Assembly (NCBI GenBank): GCA_018653485.1
Contig: JABHZE010000002.1
Span: 120,294 to 184,293 of the forward strand
DNA from: an archaeon
GTDB taxonomy: Archaea > Nanobdellota > Nanobdellia > Pacearchaeales > GW2011-AR1
Length of the DNA: 64,000 nucleotides
Reading direction: 5' to 3'
Part shown: positions 34,778-43,434 of the stretch, piece after piece
Layout: every line of letters starts with the position of its first letter
How positions within the stretch are numbered: position 1 is the first letter of the stretch
The notes under the pieces: generated by a model
Database searches by the model: none
What the model was told of the DNA's origin: nothing
The model's input: only the letters and a program-made list of their open reading frames with translations
Position numbers and translations under genes: made by a program

Positions 34778-36091
34778 ATGAAAAGAGGACATTTATCACC
34801 AAAAGTAAATATCAATTTATTTCTTGTACTATTCCTATTTACAATCCTATTCATACCATTCATCTCTGCAATAGATATAACACTATCAAAAGAAAACTAT
34901 CAACCAAGAGAAACACTTCAAGCAGAAATAATAGGCAACTTTGTTTCTCTAACAGCAGATAACATCTTACTTTATGAACAAGGTGTTCCTCGTTCAACAC
35001 CTGCAATTTCAGATTTAACTTATCAAGATAATACTTATTATTTTTATGCAATTCTTCCAAATAAACAAGCTAATTTTTCCCTTAAAATAGAAAATGCAGA
35101 ATACTATGATCAAGAGAACATAATCTCAGATACTATAACAAAAGATTTTGAAATTAAAACAACAAATCAATCTTCACTTCAAATTAATCCAGGGTTTATT
35201 GTTTCAGAAGAATCTTTTTCAATAAATGTAAAATCACTTAATGAAAATCAAGATGTAAAATTAGATTTTGAAAATATAACTCAAACCCATACAATAATTC
35301 AAGAAGATGAAAAAACAATAGAATTAACTTCAATTAAAAAACAATCTTCAACACTAAAAATAGATGATTATAATATTCCCATATTTATAACCTCAGAACC
35401 AATCACGCCTCCAATACCTCAAAGCAGAGATTTAAAATTCACACCTACAGAATTAACTGCAAAAGTAATTTCAAATCAAGATTATTTTTTTAGAGTTATT
35501 TTAGAAAATATCGGAAACAAAAATCTTACAAACCTACAATTCTCTTCAGACATTGCAACAATTATAGAACCAAGTGTAATTCCTTTAATTAATTCAAAAA
35601 CAAAAGAATTTATTAATTTAACAGTAAAAGTTCCAGAAACACAAGATAATTTCACAGGAGAAATAACATTAACTTATCTTGATAACACTCAACAACTTAA
35701 ACTTCCAATATTATTTGAAATCATAGAAACACAAGAGGAAATTAATCTAACCCCCACAGAAACACCTGTAGGATTAAATTGCGATGAATTTGGAATAATT
35801 TGTGATTCAGATGAAATATGTGATGGTTCAATAACAAAAAGTTTACAAGGAAATTGTTGTATTGGAAATTGCATTGTAGAACCAGAACCCTCAAATTATG
35901 GAATGATTTTCTTAGGAATTCTAATCCTCTTAGTTGTAGCATTTTTTGGATTCATCATATACAGAAGATTCAAAAAAAAGAAAATAAAAACACCAGAGCA
36001 ATTATTAAAAGAAAAATCAGAAAAGTACAGCAAAAGAATTCAACCACAACAACCTCCTGCAGAAGTTCGAGGTAAATTAGATAGGATTTAA
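34778..36091 (+). CDS. Anchored surface protein with CARDB-like domains and CDG cysteine module
   Basis: The N-terminus MKRGHLSPKVN and a hydrophobic stretch (to ISAIDIT) form a signal like that of the protein at 12837. The 330-residue outside region has beta domains (residues about 30-300, with NIGNKNLTNLQF typical of CARDB), then the Cys module CDEFGIICDSDEICDG with GNCCIGNC, which matches CIEQTGVICESNEACDG with NCCLGTC in the previous gene. A membrane helix (about 375-397) and basic tail follow. The stop overlaps the stop of the convergent gene by 3 nt. Confidence 0.7.
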   Translation: MKRGHLSPKVNINLFLVLFLFTILFIPFISAIDITLSKENYQPRETLQAEIIGNFVSLTADNILLYEQGVPRSTPAISDLTYQDNTYYFYAILPNKQANFSLKIENAEYYDQENIISDTITKDFEIKTTNQSSLQINPGFIVSEESFSINVKSLNENQDVKLDFENITQTHTIIQEDEKTIELTSIKKQSSTLKIDDYNIPIFITSEPITPPIPQSRDLKFTPTELTAKVISNQDYFFRVILENIGNKNLTNLQFSSDIATIIEPSVIPLINSKTKEFINLTVKVPETQDNFTGEITLTYLDNTQQLKLPILFEIIETQEEINLTPTETPVGLNCDEFGIICDSDEICDGSITKSLQGNCCIGNCIVEPEPSNYGMIFLGILILLVVAFFGFIIYRRFKKKKIKTPEQLLKEKSEKYSKRIQPQQPPAEVRGKLDRI

Positions 36092-36651
36092 TCTTTTTTT
36101 GAATCTTCCAATTTCTTAAATTCTTTAGAATCAGCATTACTCATGTCTTTATCATTTTTTGAATCCTCTGAATCTTTTGATTCTGAACCATTTCCAGATT
36201 CTAAACTACCTATCTTACTCTCCAACTCTTTAACCTTATTAACTAATTGTTCTCTTTCAAGAGCAACAGCTTTAGTAACTTCATCAAATCTATGCAATCT
36301 AATTGCTAATTGAGATAACATGGAGGTTAAATCAAAATTACTTAATTTAATATTTTCAGGTTCAAGTATTTCTATATTTGCAGGAAGCATATTTAAAACA
36401 ATTTCATAAACAAGGTGAAGATTATCACAAACAACTTCTACTTCTGCATAATTTGTAAATAAATCTTTAGCATTTTCATCTTCTAATGGTTTAGGTTCAT
36501 GAACAATTCTCTCTATAACTTCCACACCTTTTTGTTCATTTAATTTATCAATAAATAAATTCATTGTTTCCACTATATGCTCTGGAGGTCTTCCAAGCAT
36601 TTCAAAAATAAATCTTGTTTTTACTTTATTATCCGATGTTATAGTTACCAT
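36088..36651 (-). CDS. Hypothetical coiled-coil protein with Ser/Asp/Lys-rich tail
   Basis: I chose the ATG at 36651 (MVTITSDNKVKTRF); the frame reaches 36684. The first 110 residues look like a compact alpha/beta domain (FEMLGRPPEHIVETMNLFIDKL, then LVYEIVLNMLPANIEILEPENI). A short coiled coil follows (EREQLVNKVKELESKIGSLES) and then a low-complexity tail of Ser, Asp, Lys. Soluble, function unknown. The start overlaps the end of the upstream gene by 23 nt. Confidence 0.62.
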   Translation of the reverse strand: MVTITSDNKVKTRFIFEMLGRPPEHIVETMNLFIDKLNEQKGVEVIERIVHEPKPLEDENAKDLFTNYAEVEVVCDNLHLVYEIVLNMLPANIEILEPENIKLSNFDLTSMLSQLAIRLHRFDEVTKAVALEREQLVNKVKELESKIGSLESGNGSESKDSEDSKNDKDMSNADSKEFKKLEDSKKD

Positions 36652-37894
36652 TTTTTTCAAATTTTCTTGTTCTAGATTTAGCAAAAATCAATAATCCTAT
36701 TAATAAAACACATTGAAATACAAAAGTATACAATGCATATCTTGCTATTTTCTTTGCTTTTGATTCATAAATCAGGGTTTTTTTTGTTTTTATATCTTCC
36801 TCTCCTGCAACAATAGCATTCCCAGTCAATTTAGAATCTCTTTTTTCAATAAGCTCTTGCAATAATCTTTCTTTGTCGTCTAAATAGGAATTTTCGGAAT
36901 CATCTCCTGAATCTCTAGATTCAGCTAGATTCGAATCTTCTAATTCTTCGGAATTAGAACTTCCACTACTCTCCAAAATCTCAATCTCCATTTTAATCTC
37001 CTCATCATAACTATTATCTCCATTTTCTCTTAATCTAAAAATTATTTCTGCATCACCCTTAAAATCCTCATATTTTTCTCGAATCCTTAATTTTATCTCC
37101 TGGTCATCATTACCAGGACCATTAAAAAAATTATCAACATAATAATTTCCACTATCCCAAGTTTCTTCTTCCTCATCATATCTTTGACTAATTATGCTAT
37201 CATTATCTTCAAATTTAATGTAAACTTTAACATCATAATCTTTATCTTCTAAATTTTCAACATAAATATCAATCTTCATTGTTTTTTGATTAACAATATT
37301 ATCTTCATTCCAATCCATATCTAAAATAATATCTTCATCATTTATTGAATCTTCTAATTCTGAAGAATTAGAATTCTCATTCTCATTTTCTGATTCCTCA
37401 GAATCCCCCCTAACACAAGGACTAGGGACTCCTCTAATAAATAAACCATCTTCAAATATCCAAGAATCACCACTTGTTTTAATATTACTCTCCCATGAAA
37501 AACTATCTATTAATTCACCAGAATCATCATATAAAGAAATACTTTCCTCTCCATCATTTAATCCACTACCAATAGTGCTTAGAGCAATACAACTTTCACT
37601 AGCTACATTAAATCTATCACAATCTTCTTCAACACCATCAAGAATAATTCCAAAATCATTAGCACCTAAACTCAAACTAATACTATCATTACTTTTTAAA
37701 TCCCCTATTTCCCATTCAATTAATTCAACTCCACTACCAGAATTATACAATTCAACCCATTCATTTTCAAGAAAATTATTTGTATGAGGCATAACCTCAT
37801 TAATTCTAACTTCAGCATAAACCAAATTTATAAATATCAAACCAATTAAAAACAAACCTAATAATCCCACACACGTCTTTTTTAGCATCATCAT
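36629..37894 (-). CDS. Lamin-tail domain surface protein
   Basis: A signal peptide (residues 1-27) precedes a lamin-tail domain: VRINEVMPHTNNFLENEWVELYN, then SLSLGANDFGIILDG, then GEESISLYDDSGELIDSFSW. This Ig-like fold is common in secreted archaeal and bacterial proteins, often for binding. A second beta domain follows (residues about 190-310), then an acidic Ser/Asn-rich linker, a membrane helix (about 388-408) and a basic tail. Probably surface-exposed. Confidence 0.78.
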   Translation of the reverse strand: MMMLKKTCVGLLGLFLIGLIFINLVYAEVRINEVMPHTNNFLENEWVELYNSGSGVELIEWEIGDLKSNDSISLSLGANDFGIILDGVEEDCDRFNVASESCIALSTIGSGLNDGEESISLYDDSGELIDSFSWESNIKTSGDSWIFEDGLFIRGVPSPCVRGDSEESENENENSNSSELEDSINDEDIILDMDWNEDNIVNQKTMKIDIYVENLEDKDYDVKVYIKFEDNDSIISQRYDEEEETWDSGNYYVDNFFNGPGNDDQEIKLRIREKYEDFKGDAEIIFRLRENGDNSYDEEIKMEIEILESSGSSNSEELEDSNLAESRDSGDDSENSYLDDKERLLQELIEKRDSKLTGNAIVAGEEDIKTKKTLIYESKAKKIARYALYTFVFQCVLLIGLLIFAKSRTRKFEKNGNYNIG

Positions 37895-37999
37895 AAAAAA
37901 TAATCCTAGAAGTTTTTAAGTATTTATGTTTCAAGTTTATAAAAAGTTTTGATATATTTTTCAGATAACTCAGATAATCTCCCCTTTTATTTTAAAATG

Positions 38000-38106
38000 T
38001 CAAAAACCTTCGGTTTATTACCCTGCCTAAAGGCAGGGGCTTGTTTCGGTTTTTGATGCTAGAGAAATTCCCTTCCAACCCCTCTCTAAAGAAAGGGGAT
38101 TTCTCT
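38000..38106. repeat. Two adjacent hairpins with TAAA loops
   Basis: Hairpin I has outer arms TCAAAAACC/GGTTTTTGA (38000-38008, 38048-38056) and inner arms CCCTGCC/GGCAGGG closing a TAAA loop (38021-38038). Hairpin II has outer arms AGAGAAAT/ATTTCTCT (38061-38068, 38099-38106) and an inner stem CCCCT/AGGGG around TCTAAAGA. They fill the 268-nt gap at 37895-38162, in which I see no gene. They resemble REP or IS200/IS605-end palindromes, or a double terminator; no transposase is near. Confidence 0.6.
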
Positions 38107-38162
38107 AAGTTTAACATTTTCAGAATTATTTAAAATTTGGTTAGCAGTATGCTTCCAAATTT

Positions 38163-38639
38163 TCATAAAATATTGCTCTCTCCATCTTCATCATCCCTTA
38201 AATCTTCATAAAATTCCTCGCATTCTTTATCATTTTTTGCACATTTTATTTTCCCACCAAAAAATTGTCCAAATCTTTTCCCTTTTAATTGAGCTTTTTT
38301 TAATGAAATTCCCCAGTTTTTACCAGAATTTTCAAGATGTTTAGGTTCAAGAAAATACCATCCAACTCGATTAAATCTTACTGCAATTACAGGTTTTAAT
38401 CCAAAGATTTCAGAAAATGTCATAAATCTTGAAATCTGATCTTTAGTAATATACTGAATAGGTTTTTTTGTAGACTTAGCTTCAATACAATATTTTCTTC
38501 CTTTTTTACCTGCAAGAATATCACAATCAGCATTCTCCATCATTCCACTTCCTGCAACTCTAACAGCTCTAAAGCTATTATCTACAAACATTTGAAATAA
38601 TTCTCTTTCAGTTCTTGAACCTTTTGTTTTATTTGACAT
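38163..38639 (-). CDS. hjc: Holliday junction resolvase Hjc
   Basis: I chose the ATG at 38639 (MSNKTKGSRTERELF), 8 nt after AAAGGT, giving 158 residues; the frame reaches 38684. Motifs of the archaeal Hjc nuclease are GSRTERELF (Glu), VRVAGSGMMENADCDILAG (Asp), KYCIEAKSTKK (ExK) and YITKDQISRF (Gln). Hjc cuts four-way DNA junctions in recombination. The C-terminal extension of about 30 residues is acidic. A TATA box (TTATATAA) is at 38669-38676 on the minus strand. Confidence 0.9.
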   Translation of the reverse strand: MSNKTKGSRTERELFQMFVDNSFRAVRVAGSGMMENADCDILAGKKGRKYCIEAKSTKKPIQYITKDQISRFMTFSEIFGLKPVIAVRFNRVGWYFLEPKHLENSGKNWGISLKKAQLKGKRFGQFFGGKIKCAKNDKECEEFYEDLRDDEDGESNIL

Positions 38640-38711
38640 TTTTATAACCTTTATGTAACTTTTACAATTTATATAATTTAACAAAAATACTTAAAATAAT
38701 CTCTAACCAGA

Positions 38712-38897
38712 TTACAAATCTCTAGCAAGTAATGTTTTTCTTTGATTTGCCTTTGCCCTAGCAATCCCTTTTCTTAAAATATCTTCAACCTTTTTTTCCA
38801 ATTCTTCTTCAACTTCATTAGCAACATTACCAATAACCCCTTCTTCATCAATCTTCTTTACACTCTCTCTTATTTTGCTTTTTATTATTAAACTCAT
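38712..38897 (-). CDS. Archaeal histone-fold protein
   Basis: The 61-residue protein follows the histone fold: KSKIRESVKKIDEEGVIGNVANEVEEELEKKVEDILRKGI, then ARAKANQRKTLLARDL, matching the archaeal histone ending xxGRKTVxAxD. It is a few residues shorter than usual (about 66). Archaeal histones form dimers that wrap DNA. The ATG overlaps the stop of lysS by 4 nt, an unusual partner, so it may be translated with LysRS. The helix-2 region is rather acidic, so DNA binding may be weak. Confidence 0.75.
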   Translation of the reverse strand: MSLIIKSKIRESVKKIDEEGVIGNVANEVEEELEKKVEDILRKGIARAKANQRKTLLARDL

Positions 38898-40432
38898 TTT
38901 TTCTTCTTCTTATTTTTTGAATTTTCAGCACTCTTAGAATTTTCTGAACTTGCATTATCCCTCATAAAAGGAAATAATAAAACATCCCTAATACTCTCTT
39001 GCCCTGTTAATAACATAACCATTCTATCAATTCCCAACCCCAACCCACCAGTAGGAGGCATTCCAATATCAATAGCATTTAAGAAATCTTCATCTAATGG
39101 ATTAGCTTCTTCATCTCCACCTTTTAACATTTTTTGTTGCCCTTCTAATAATTCTCTTTGTAAAATAGGATCATTTAATTCACTATATGCATTTCCTAAT
39201 TCAGCACCCATGCAAAAAGGCTCAAATCTTTCAATTAGTTTACACATTTGATCATTTCTATGAGTTTTACATAAGGGAGTAGTTTCTAAAGGATGGTCTA
39301 AAATAAATGTAGGTTGTTCAATTTTTTCTTCACAAAAATGCTCAAATAATCCCTGAACAGCCCATCCCCAAGTTTTATCTTTAATATCAATTTTATTTTT
39401 ATCAACAAACTCAAAAATTTCAGAATCACTCATTTTTTTAATATCAATTTTTGCATATTTTTTAATTGCCTCTAACATTGTCATTCTTTTCCAAGGAGCT
39501 TTAAAATCAATCATCTTGCCCCTAAATTTAACCTTAGTAGTTCCAAGAACCTTTTTACAAGCATTCTCATAAATCTCTTCAAACAAATCCATCATATCAT
39601 TATAATCACAATAAGCACAATAGATTTCCATCATTGTAAATTCAGGATTATGCCATCTATCAATTCCCTCATTTCTAAAATTTCTTGAAATAGTAAATAC
39701 TCTATCATATCCTCCAACAATTAATCTCTTTAAATATAATTCAGGAGAAATAGCTAAATATAAATCCATATCAAGTGCATTTAAATGTGTCTTAAATGGT
39801 TTAGCACTTGCCCCACCATAAAGTGTTTGTAAAAATGGAGTTTCAACTTCAACAATATCTTTCTTTTTTAATAATTCTCTAATAGAATCAAGAATCTTTG
39901 TTCTTACCTCAAAAACATTTTTCACATCAGGATTCATAATTAAATCCAAGTATCTTTTTCTATATCTTTCTTCTTTATCCTGAATACCATGCCATTTTTC
40001 AGGAAGAGGCAATAAACTCTTACTCAACATTTCAGCTTTTTTAACTAACACAGAAACTTCCCCAGTTCTTGTTTTCATAATAATTCCTACACTTCCAATT
40101 ATATCTCCAATATCTGAATATTTCTTAATATTTTCAAAACTCTCTGCATTTGTTTCAGCTTTTTGAAAAATCAATTGCAAATCCCCTTTAGAATCTCTAA
40201 TAGTTAAAAAAATAAGTTTTCCAAGATTCCTCTTAGTCATAATTCTTCCAGCAACACTAACCTTGCCCTTACTCCTCTCATCATTTTTTAATTTCTTATA
40301 CTTTTCTTTAATTTCCAAAGAAAAATTCTTTCTATCAAATTTATGTGGATAAGGATTAACTCCTTTTGCAATTAATTCCTTTAATTTTCTTTTTCTCTCA
40401 TTAATTATTTGTTCTTCTCTTCCCATTAACAT
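38894..40432 (-). CDS. lysS: Lysyl-tRNA synthetase, class II
   Basis: A 512-residue class II enzyme: OB-fold anticodon-binding domain (GKVSVAGRIMTKRNLGKLIF), class II motif 1 near RYLDLIMNPDV, motif 2 FRNEGIDRWHNPEFT, motif 3 GGLGLGIDRMVMLLTG. It charges tRNA-Lys with lysine. Many archaea use class I LysRS; class II is common in DPANN. The last 25 residues are low-complexity Ser/Asn/Lys (SAENSKNKKKKK), similar to an insertion in CysRS here. An ATG two codons in (40426) is an alternative start. Confidence 0.95.
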   Translation of the reverse strand: MLMGREEQIINERKRKLKELIAKGVNPYPHKFDRKNFSLEIKEKYKKLKNDERSKGKVSVAGRIMTKRNLGKLIFLTIRDSKGDLQLIFQKAETNAESFENIKKYSDIGDIIGSVGIIMKTRTGEVSVLVKKAEMLSKSLLPLPEKWHGIQDKEERYRKRYLDLIMNPDVKNVFEVRTKILDSIRELLKKKDIVEVETPFLQTLYGGASAKPFKTHLNALDMDLYLAISPELYLKRLIVGGYDRVFTISRNFRNEGIDRWHNPEFTMMEIYCAYCDYNDMMDLFEEIYENACKKVLGTTKVKFRGKMIDFKAPWKRMTMLEAIKKYAKIDIKKMSDSEIFEFVDKNKIDIKDKTWGWAVQGLFEHFCEEKIEQPTFILDHPLETTPLCKTHRNDQMCKLIERFEPFCMGAELGNAYSELNDPILQRELLEGQQKMLKGGDEEANPLDEDFLNAIDIGMPPTGGLGLGIDRMVMLLTGQESIRDVLLFPFMRDNASSENSKSAENSKNKKKKK

Positions 40433-40462
40433 ACACTAGAAAAATCTGATTAATAAATCTTT

Positions 40463-40735
40463 TTACAACCTCATAACCTTAAAACCCTTAAAATCTTGAT
40501 GCCTAATTTCTCTTATTTCCATATTTTTAATATCTGCATGCTTAGGTCCTGTTTTACAAACACCTAACATTTCCTTAACATTATCATCTTTTCCTTCAAG
40601 AAGAATCTCAACTCTTCCATCTTCAAGATTTCTAACAAAACCCCTAACATTAAGTTTATCAGCATTATCTTTGATGAATTTTCTAAAAAACACACCTTGC
40701 ACACTTCCTGAAACATATATTCTAAGAGTTTTCAT
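40463..40735 (-). CDS. acyP: Acylphosphatase
   Basis: The 90-residue protein has the acylphosphatase signature: RIYVSGSVQGVFFRKFIKDNA (catalytic Arg in GVFFR) and LNVRGFVRNLEDGRVEILLEG (catalytic Asn). It hydrolyses acyl phosphates such as 1,3-bisphosphoglycerate or carbamoyl phosphate. It ends with a short FKVMRL. The gene is 30 nt upstream of lysS and transcribed in the same direction. Confidence 0.92.
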   Translation of the reverse strand: MKTLRIYVSGSVQGVFFRKFIKDNADKLNVRGFVRNLEDGRVEILLEGKDDNVKEMLGVCKTGPKHADIKNMEIREIRHQDFKGFKVMRL

Positions 40736-40804
40736 TTTAAATCTTCAAATCTTTTAATAAGAAAAACAAATATTATATTTAAAGATTAGTATAATCCCCA
40801 AGAA

Positions 40805-41074
40805 CTAATTAGAATAATCTCTTTGTCTATTATTTCTACCTAATCTATAAGCACCCAATGCACCTACTCCCATAGTTAAAAGCAAAGCAGTTGAAGGTTC
40901 TGGTGTAGTGTTATTATGCATATCTCTATATTTTTGTTGCTGAGTAGTTCCAATAGGTTTAAGATTTCTAGGATTATCTTTTGAATTCCCATTAATTAAA
41001 CCACATCCAGCACTACAACTAAGTAAACCCGCTGAAATAATTACAGGTGCAATTAATTTTTTTAATGTTTTCAT
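40805..41074 (-). CDS. Small lipoprotein with PEP-CTERM sorting tail
   Basis: The 89-residue protein begins with a lipoprotein-like signal (IISAGLLSCSAGC; Cys20 or Cys24 could be the lipid-bearing Cys) and has a hydrophilic middle of about 30 residues. It ends in a typical PEP-CTERM tail: PEPSTALLL (Pro58-Glu59-Pro60), a hydrophobic helix (MGVGALGAY) and a basic end (RLGRNNRQR). In bacteria such tails are cut by exosortase. The archaeosortase at 5643-6203 is a likely partner. A PEP-type tail is unusual in archaea, which more often use PGF- or PEF-type ends. Confidence 0.75.
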   Translation of the reverse strand: MKTLKKLIAPVIISAGLLSCSAGCGLINGNSKDNPRNLKPIGTTQQQKYRDMHNNTTPEPSTALLLTMGVGALGAYRLGRNNRQRDYSN

Positions 41075-41135
41075 TTTAATATTATTTGTTAGTTTTTAGT
41101 TAATATAAATCTTTCTAAAGGCTATTTAAACCTTT

Positions 41136-41714
41136 CTATAATCTCCTCAAATCCAACTCATTATGAATAATAATCATTGTTTGTGAGGCAAAATAAGTAG
41201 GCCTTCCAACACTAATTTTATCTTTATACCTTTTAACTTCTTTCTTAGGTAATCCCTCATGATCTCCAAGAACAAAAACACACTTGCTCAACTTAGAACT
41301 ATCAAGTTCCCTAATACTTTCCCCTTTTCCATCCAAAATACAAATATCTTTTCCATTATCTTCTAATTCATTCAATAAAGCTCTAAAGCTCTTTTTCTCA
41401 ATAAAACATCCTGGAAAAACTTCGTTTTTCTTTCCCTCTTTACATTTATACAACATTCTTTTAATCAACCCAGCAACATTTTTTTTACTTATTTGCGTCT
41501 TCTCAATTTTAGAACTAACAATTTCTAAATGCATTGGAGGATTTGGAGCACCATTAAAAATCAGATGCAAATGAACATCATCCCTCATTTTATTACTAAG
41601 AAAAAGAGATTGTATTATCACATTACAAACAATATCCATTCTTCCAGCTTTCATTAAATCTGTAAAATTCCCAGATGTTCTTGCTTTTTGCGAAAAATAA
41701 ATAAATTCTCTCAT
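41136..41714 (-). CDS. trmY: tRNA (pseudouridine54-N1)-methyltransferase TrmY
   Basis: The 192-residue SPOUT-type methyltransferase has the TrmY (DUF358) pattern: MREFIYFSQKARTSGNF at the start, DVHLHLIFNGAPNPPMHLEI in the middle, FVLGDHEGLPKKE as SAM-binding loop, and ISVGRPTYFASQTMIIIHNELD at the C-terminus that forms the knot. It methylates pseudouridine 54 in archaeal tRNA. It is of usual length. It is divergent from the gene at 41777. Confidence 0.93.
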   Translation of the reverse strand: MREFIYFSQKARTSGNFTDLMKAGRMDIVCNVIIQSLFLSNKMRDDVHLHLIFNGAPNPPMHLEIVSSKIEKTQISKKNVAGLIKRMLYKCKEGKKNEVFPGCFIEKKSFRALLNELEDNGKDICILDGKGESIRELDSSKLSKCVFVLGDHEGLPKKEVKRYKDKISVGRPTYFASQTMIIIHNELDLRRL

Positions 41715-41776
41715 AAAACTATAGTTATATTTAACTTAATAAATGTTTATAAGTTTAAAACCATTAACAAAATAAG

Positions 41777-42313
41777 ATGGAATATCCTACTGAATTTGAT
41801 GCTAAGCAGGGGAATATGAGTTTTTATATTTTGGAAGCAGGTCTTGAAATTGATAATGATCGTTTAGGAAGAGAAGAAGGTTGGTCAAGATTAGATAAAG
41901 TTAGGGGATTAGGGAAAATGCTTTCAAGAGCTGTTGAAATATTTCAATCAGGTTATAAGGATGATGAACTTTTTGGAGGTTATAGTGAATTAGGATTTAT
42001 AGATTGGGCTGATTTTTATCATACTTTTAATAAATCTATTGCAGATTATACTGGGCAAGAAGAAGAGCCTAGTGATGATTTTAAAGAAAGATTTGGTTCT
42101 GAAAATAATGAAGAGAGTAGAAGAAGGTTATATGAATGGACTCAAGATACTATGGATGGCATAATGAAAGTTTCAAAAGATTTAGAAAGGGTTGCATGGA
42201 TGCCTGAAAAAGTTTCTGTTGAACAAAAACATAGACTAATTGATTTTTGTTGTGAATTAAGTAGAAATCTTCTTGGGCATAATTCTAGCGGAATTAATTT
42301 TTTAGCTGCTTAA
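41777..42313 (+). CDS. Hypothetical soluble protein, 178 aa
   Basis: I do not recognise this family. The protein is helical, acidic and has no signal. Tracts include GWSRLDKVRGLGKMLSRAVEIF, YSELGFIDWADFYHTFNKSIADY and a Cys pair in IDFCCELSRNLL. A TATA-like TTTATAAG about 30 nt before the ATG suggests leaderless transcription. It ends 1 nt before the stop of the convergent AlkD-like gene. Confidence 0.6.
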   Translation: MEYPTEFDAKQGNMSFYILEAGLEIDNDRLGREEGWSRLDKVRGLGKMLSRAVEIFQSGYKDDELFGGYSELGFIDWADFYHTFNKSIADYTGQEEEPSDDFKERFGSENNEESRRRLYEWTQDTMDGIMKVSKDLERVAWMPEKVSVEQKHRLIDFCCELSRNLLGHNSSGINFLAA

Positions 42314-42314
42314 C

Positions 42315-43013
42315 TTAAACCTCTCCTCTCAAATACATCTTCCTTTTATCTTCTGGGAATTTTTCAATAGAATATCTTAACATTGTTCTAGGCATATTCT
42401 TATAATGTTTACTTAAAAATTCTTCTAAAACTTTAACATCTTTTTTACCCATTTCCCTTAACATCCATCCAACAGCTTTATGAATTAAATCATGAGAATC
42501 ATTTAAAAGAATTTCAGATAGATTCAAAACTTCATTAAAATCATTTTCTCTAATAAATGCAAAACAACTTACAATAGAGATTCTCTTTTCCCATAAATCT
42601 TCTGAAACCGCAAGTTCATACAAAACATCCCTATCTTTATCAAGCAAAAATTTCCCAACAATTTTGTGTGCTGATAAATCTACTAAATCCCAATTATTTA
42701 TTCCATGAGTATTTTCTAAATAAAAATCAAAAATATTTTTTCTAACTGATTCATCACCTTTATTAAATTTTTCAATTAAAATCAATAACCCAATTAACCT
42801 TTTTTCGTGAACCTCTGAGTTAAGCAAATTTCTAATCTCTTCCATAGAAAGATGAATACTTTCTTTAGCAATACTTCTTTGAACAGGAACTGTTATCCCT
42901 AAAAATACATCTCCTTCACCATACTGCCCTTTTCCTGTTTTAAAAAATCTCTGCAAGATTTTAGCTTTTTCAGGATTAGCATTTTCTTTTAATAGTTTGT
43001 TTAGATTTTCCAT
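42315..43013 (-). CDS. DNA alkylation repair protein, AlkD-like (HEAT repeats)
   Basis: The 232-residue protein has the AlkD/COG4912 layout: RFFKTGKGQYGEGDVFLGITVPVQRSIAKE near the N-terminus, then HEAT-like helical pairs (EKRLIGLLILIEKF, NNWDLVDLSAHKIVGKFL, DLIHKAVGWMLREMGKKD). AlkD removes alkylated bases such as 3-methyladenine by flipping DNA without inserting a residue. The conserved WDLVD motif, with Trp and Asp important for activity, is present. A distant second member is at 43434-44162. Confidence 0.88.
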   Translation of the reverse strand: MENLNKLLKENANPEKAKILQRFFKTGKGQYGEGDVFLGITVPVQRSIAKESIHLSMEEIRNLLNSEVHEKRLIGLLILIEKFNKGDESVRKNIFDFYLENTHGINNWDLVDLSAHKIVGKFLLDKDRDVLYELAVSEDLWEKRISIVSCFAFIRENDFNEVLNLSEILLNDSHDLIHKAVGWMLREMGKKDVKVLEEFLSKHYKNMPRTMLRYSIEKFPEDKRKMYLRGEV

Positions 43014-43068
43014 AAATCATATCATAAAATAAACCTTATAAATTATACTCTTATTTTTAATCCAAAAA

Positions 43069-43434
43069 CTACCCTAAATCTCTTATCTCAACACCTTTAT
43101 CAGCCATATACTTCACAAAATCCTCAACATTCTTAAACAAAACATCATAAGCTTCCCCTGCCCCATGCTTCTCACAATTTTCTATACTTAATTTCTTACA
43201 AATCTCAGGCCTTTTATCATAAATCTTACACATATATTTTTCATCAAGTTTATTACAAGGAGTATCAAATTGTATATACCATTCTTTACCTTCAATAAAC
43301 ACACTTACATCTTTATGAACTAAATACCATAAAATATGTTCATAATCTTCCTTGTCTTCAGGTTTATCAATTTCAACACAAATATATTTACAGCATTTAG
43401 CTTTACATCCTTCACAACTTAATTTCTTACCCAT
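43069..43434 (-). CDS. YkgJ-type cysteine-cluster protein
   Basis: A 121-residue protein starting at the ATG at 43434, which overlaps the upstream stop (TAATG) and follows GGAG by 6 nt. Its Cys pattern is CEGCKAKCCKY, then CNKLDEKYMCKIYDKRPEICKKLSIENC, as in the YkgJ (CxxCxxxCC) family, thought to bind zinc or Fe-S. The function of the family is unsettled. It lies between two AlkD-like genes, probably co-transcribed with the upstream one. Confidence 0.85.
   Translation of the reverse strand: MGKKLSCEGCKAKCCKYICVEIDKPEDKEDYEHILWYLVHKDVSVFIEGKEWYIQFDTPCNKLDEKYMCKIYDKRPEICKKLSIENCEKHGAGEAYDVLFKNVEDFVKYMADKGVEIRDLG

Noticed and set aside
38000-38106. An insertion sequence of the IS200/IS605 family.
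   Set aside because: Only palindromes are present; no transposase or TnpB gene is near, so I list it as hairpins only.
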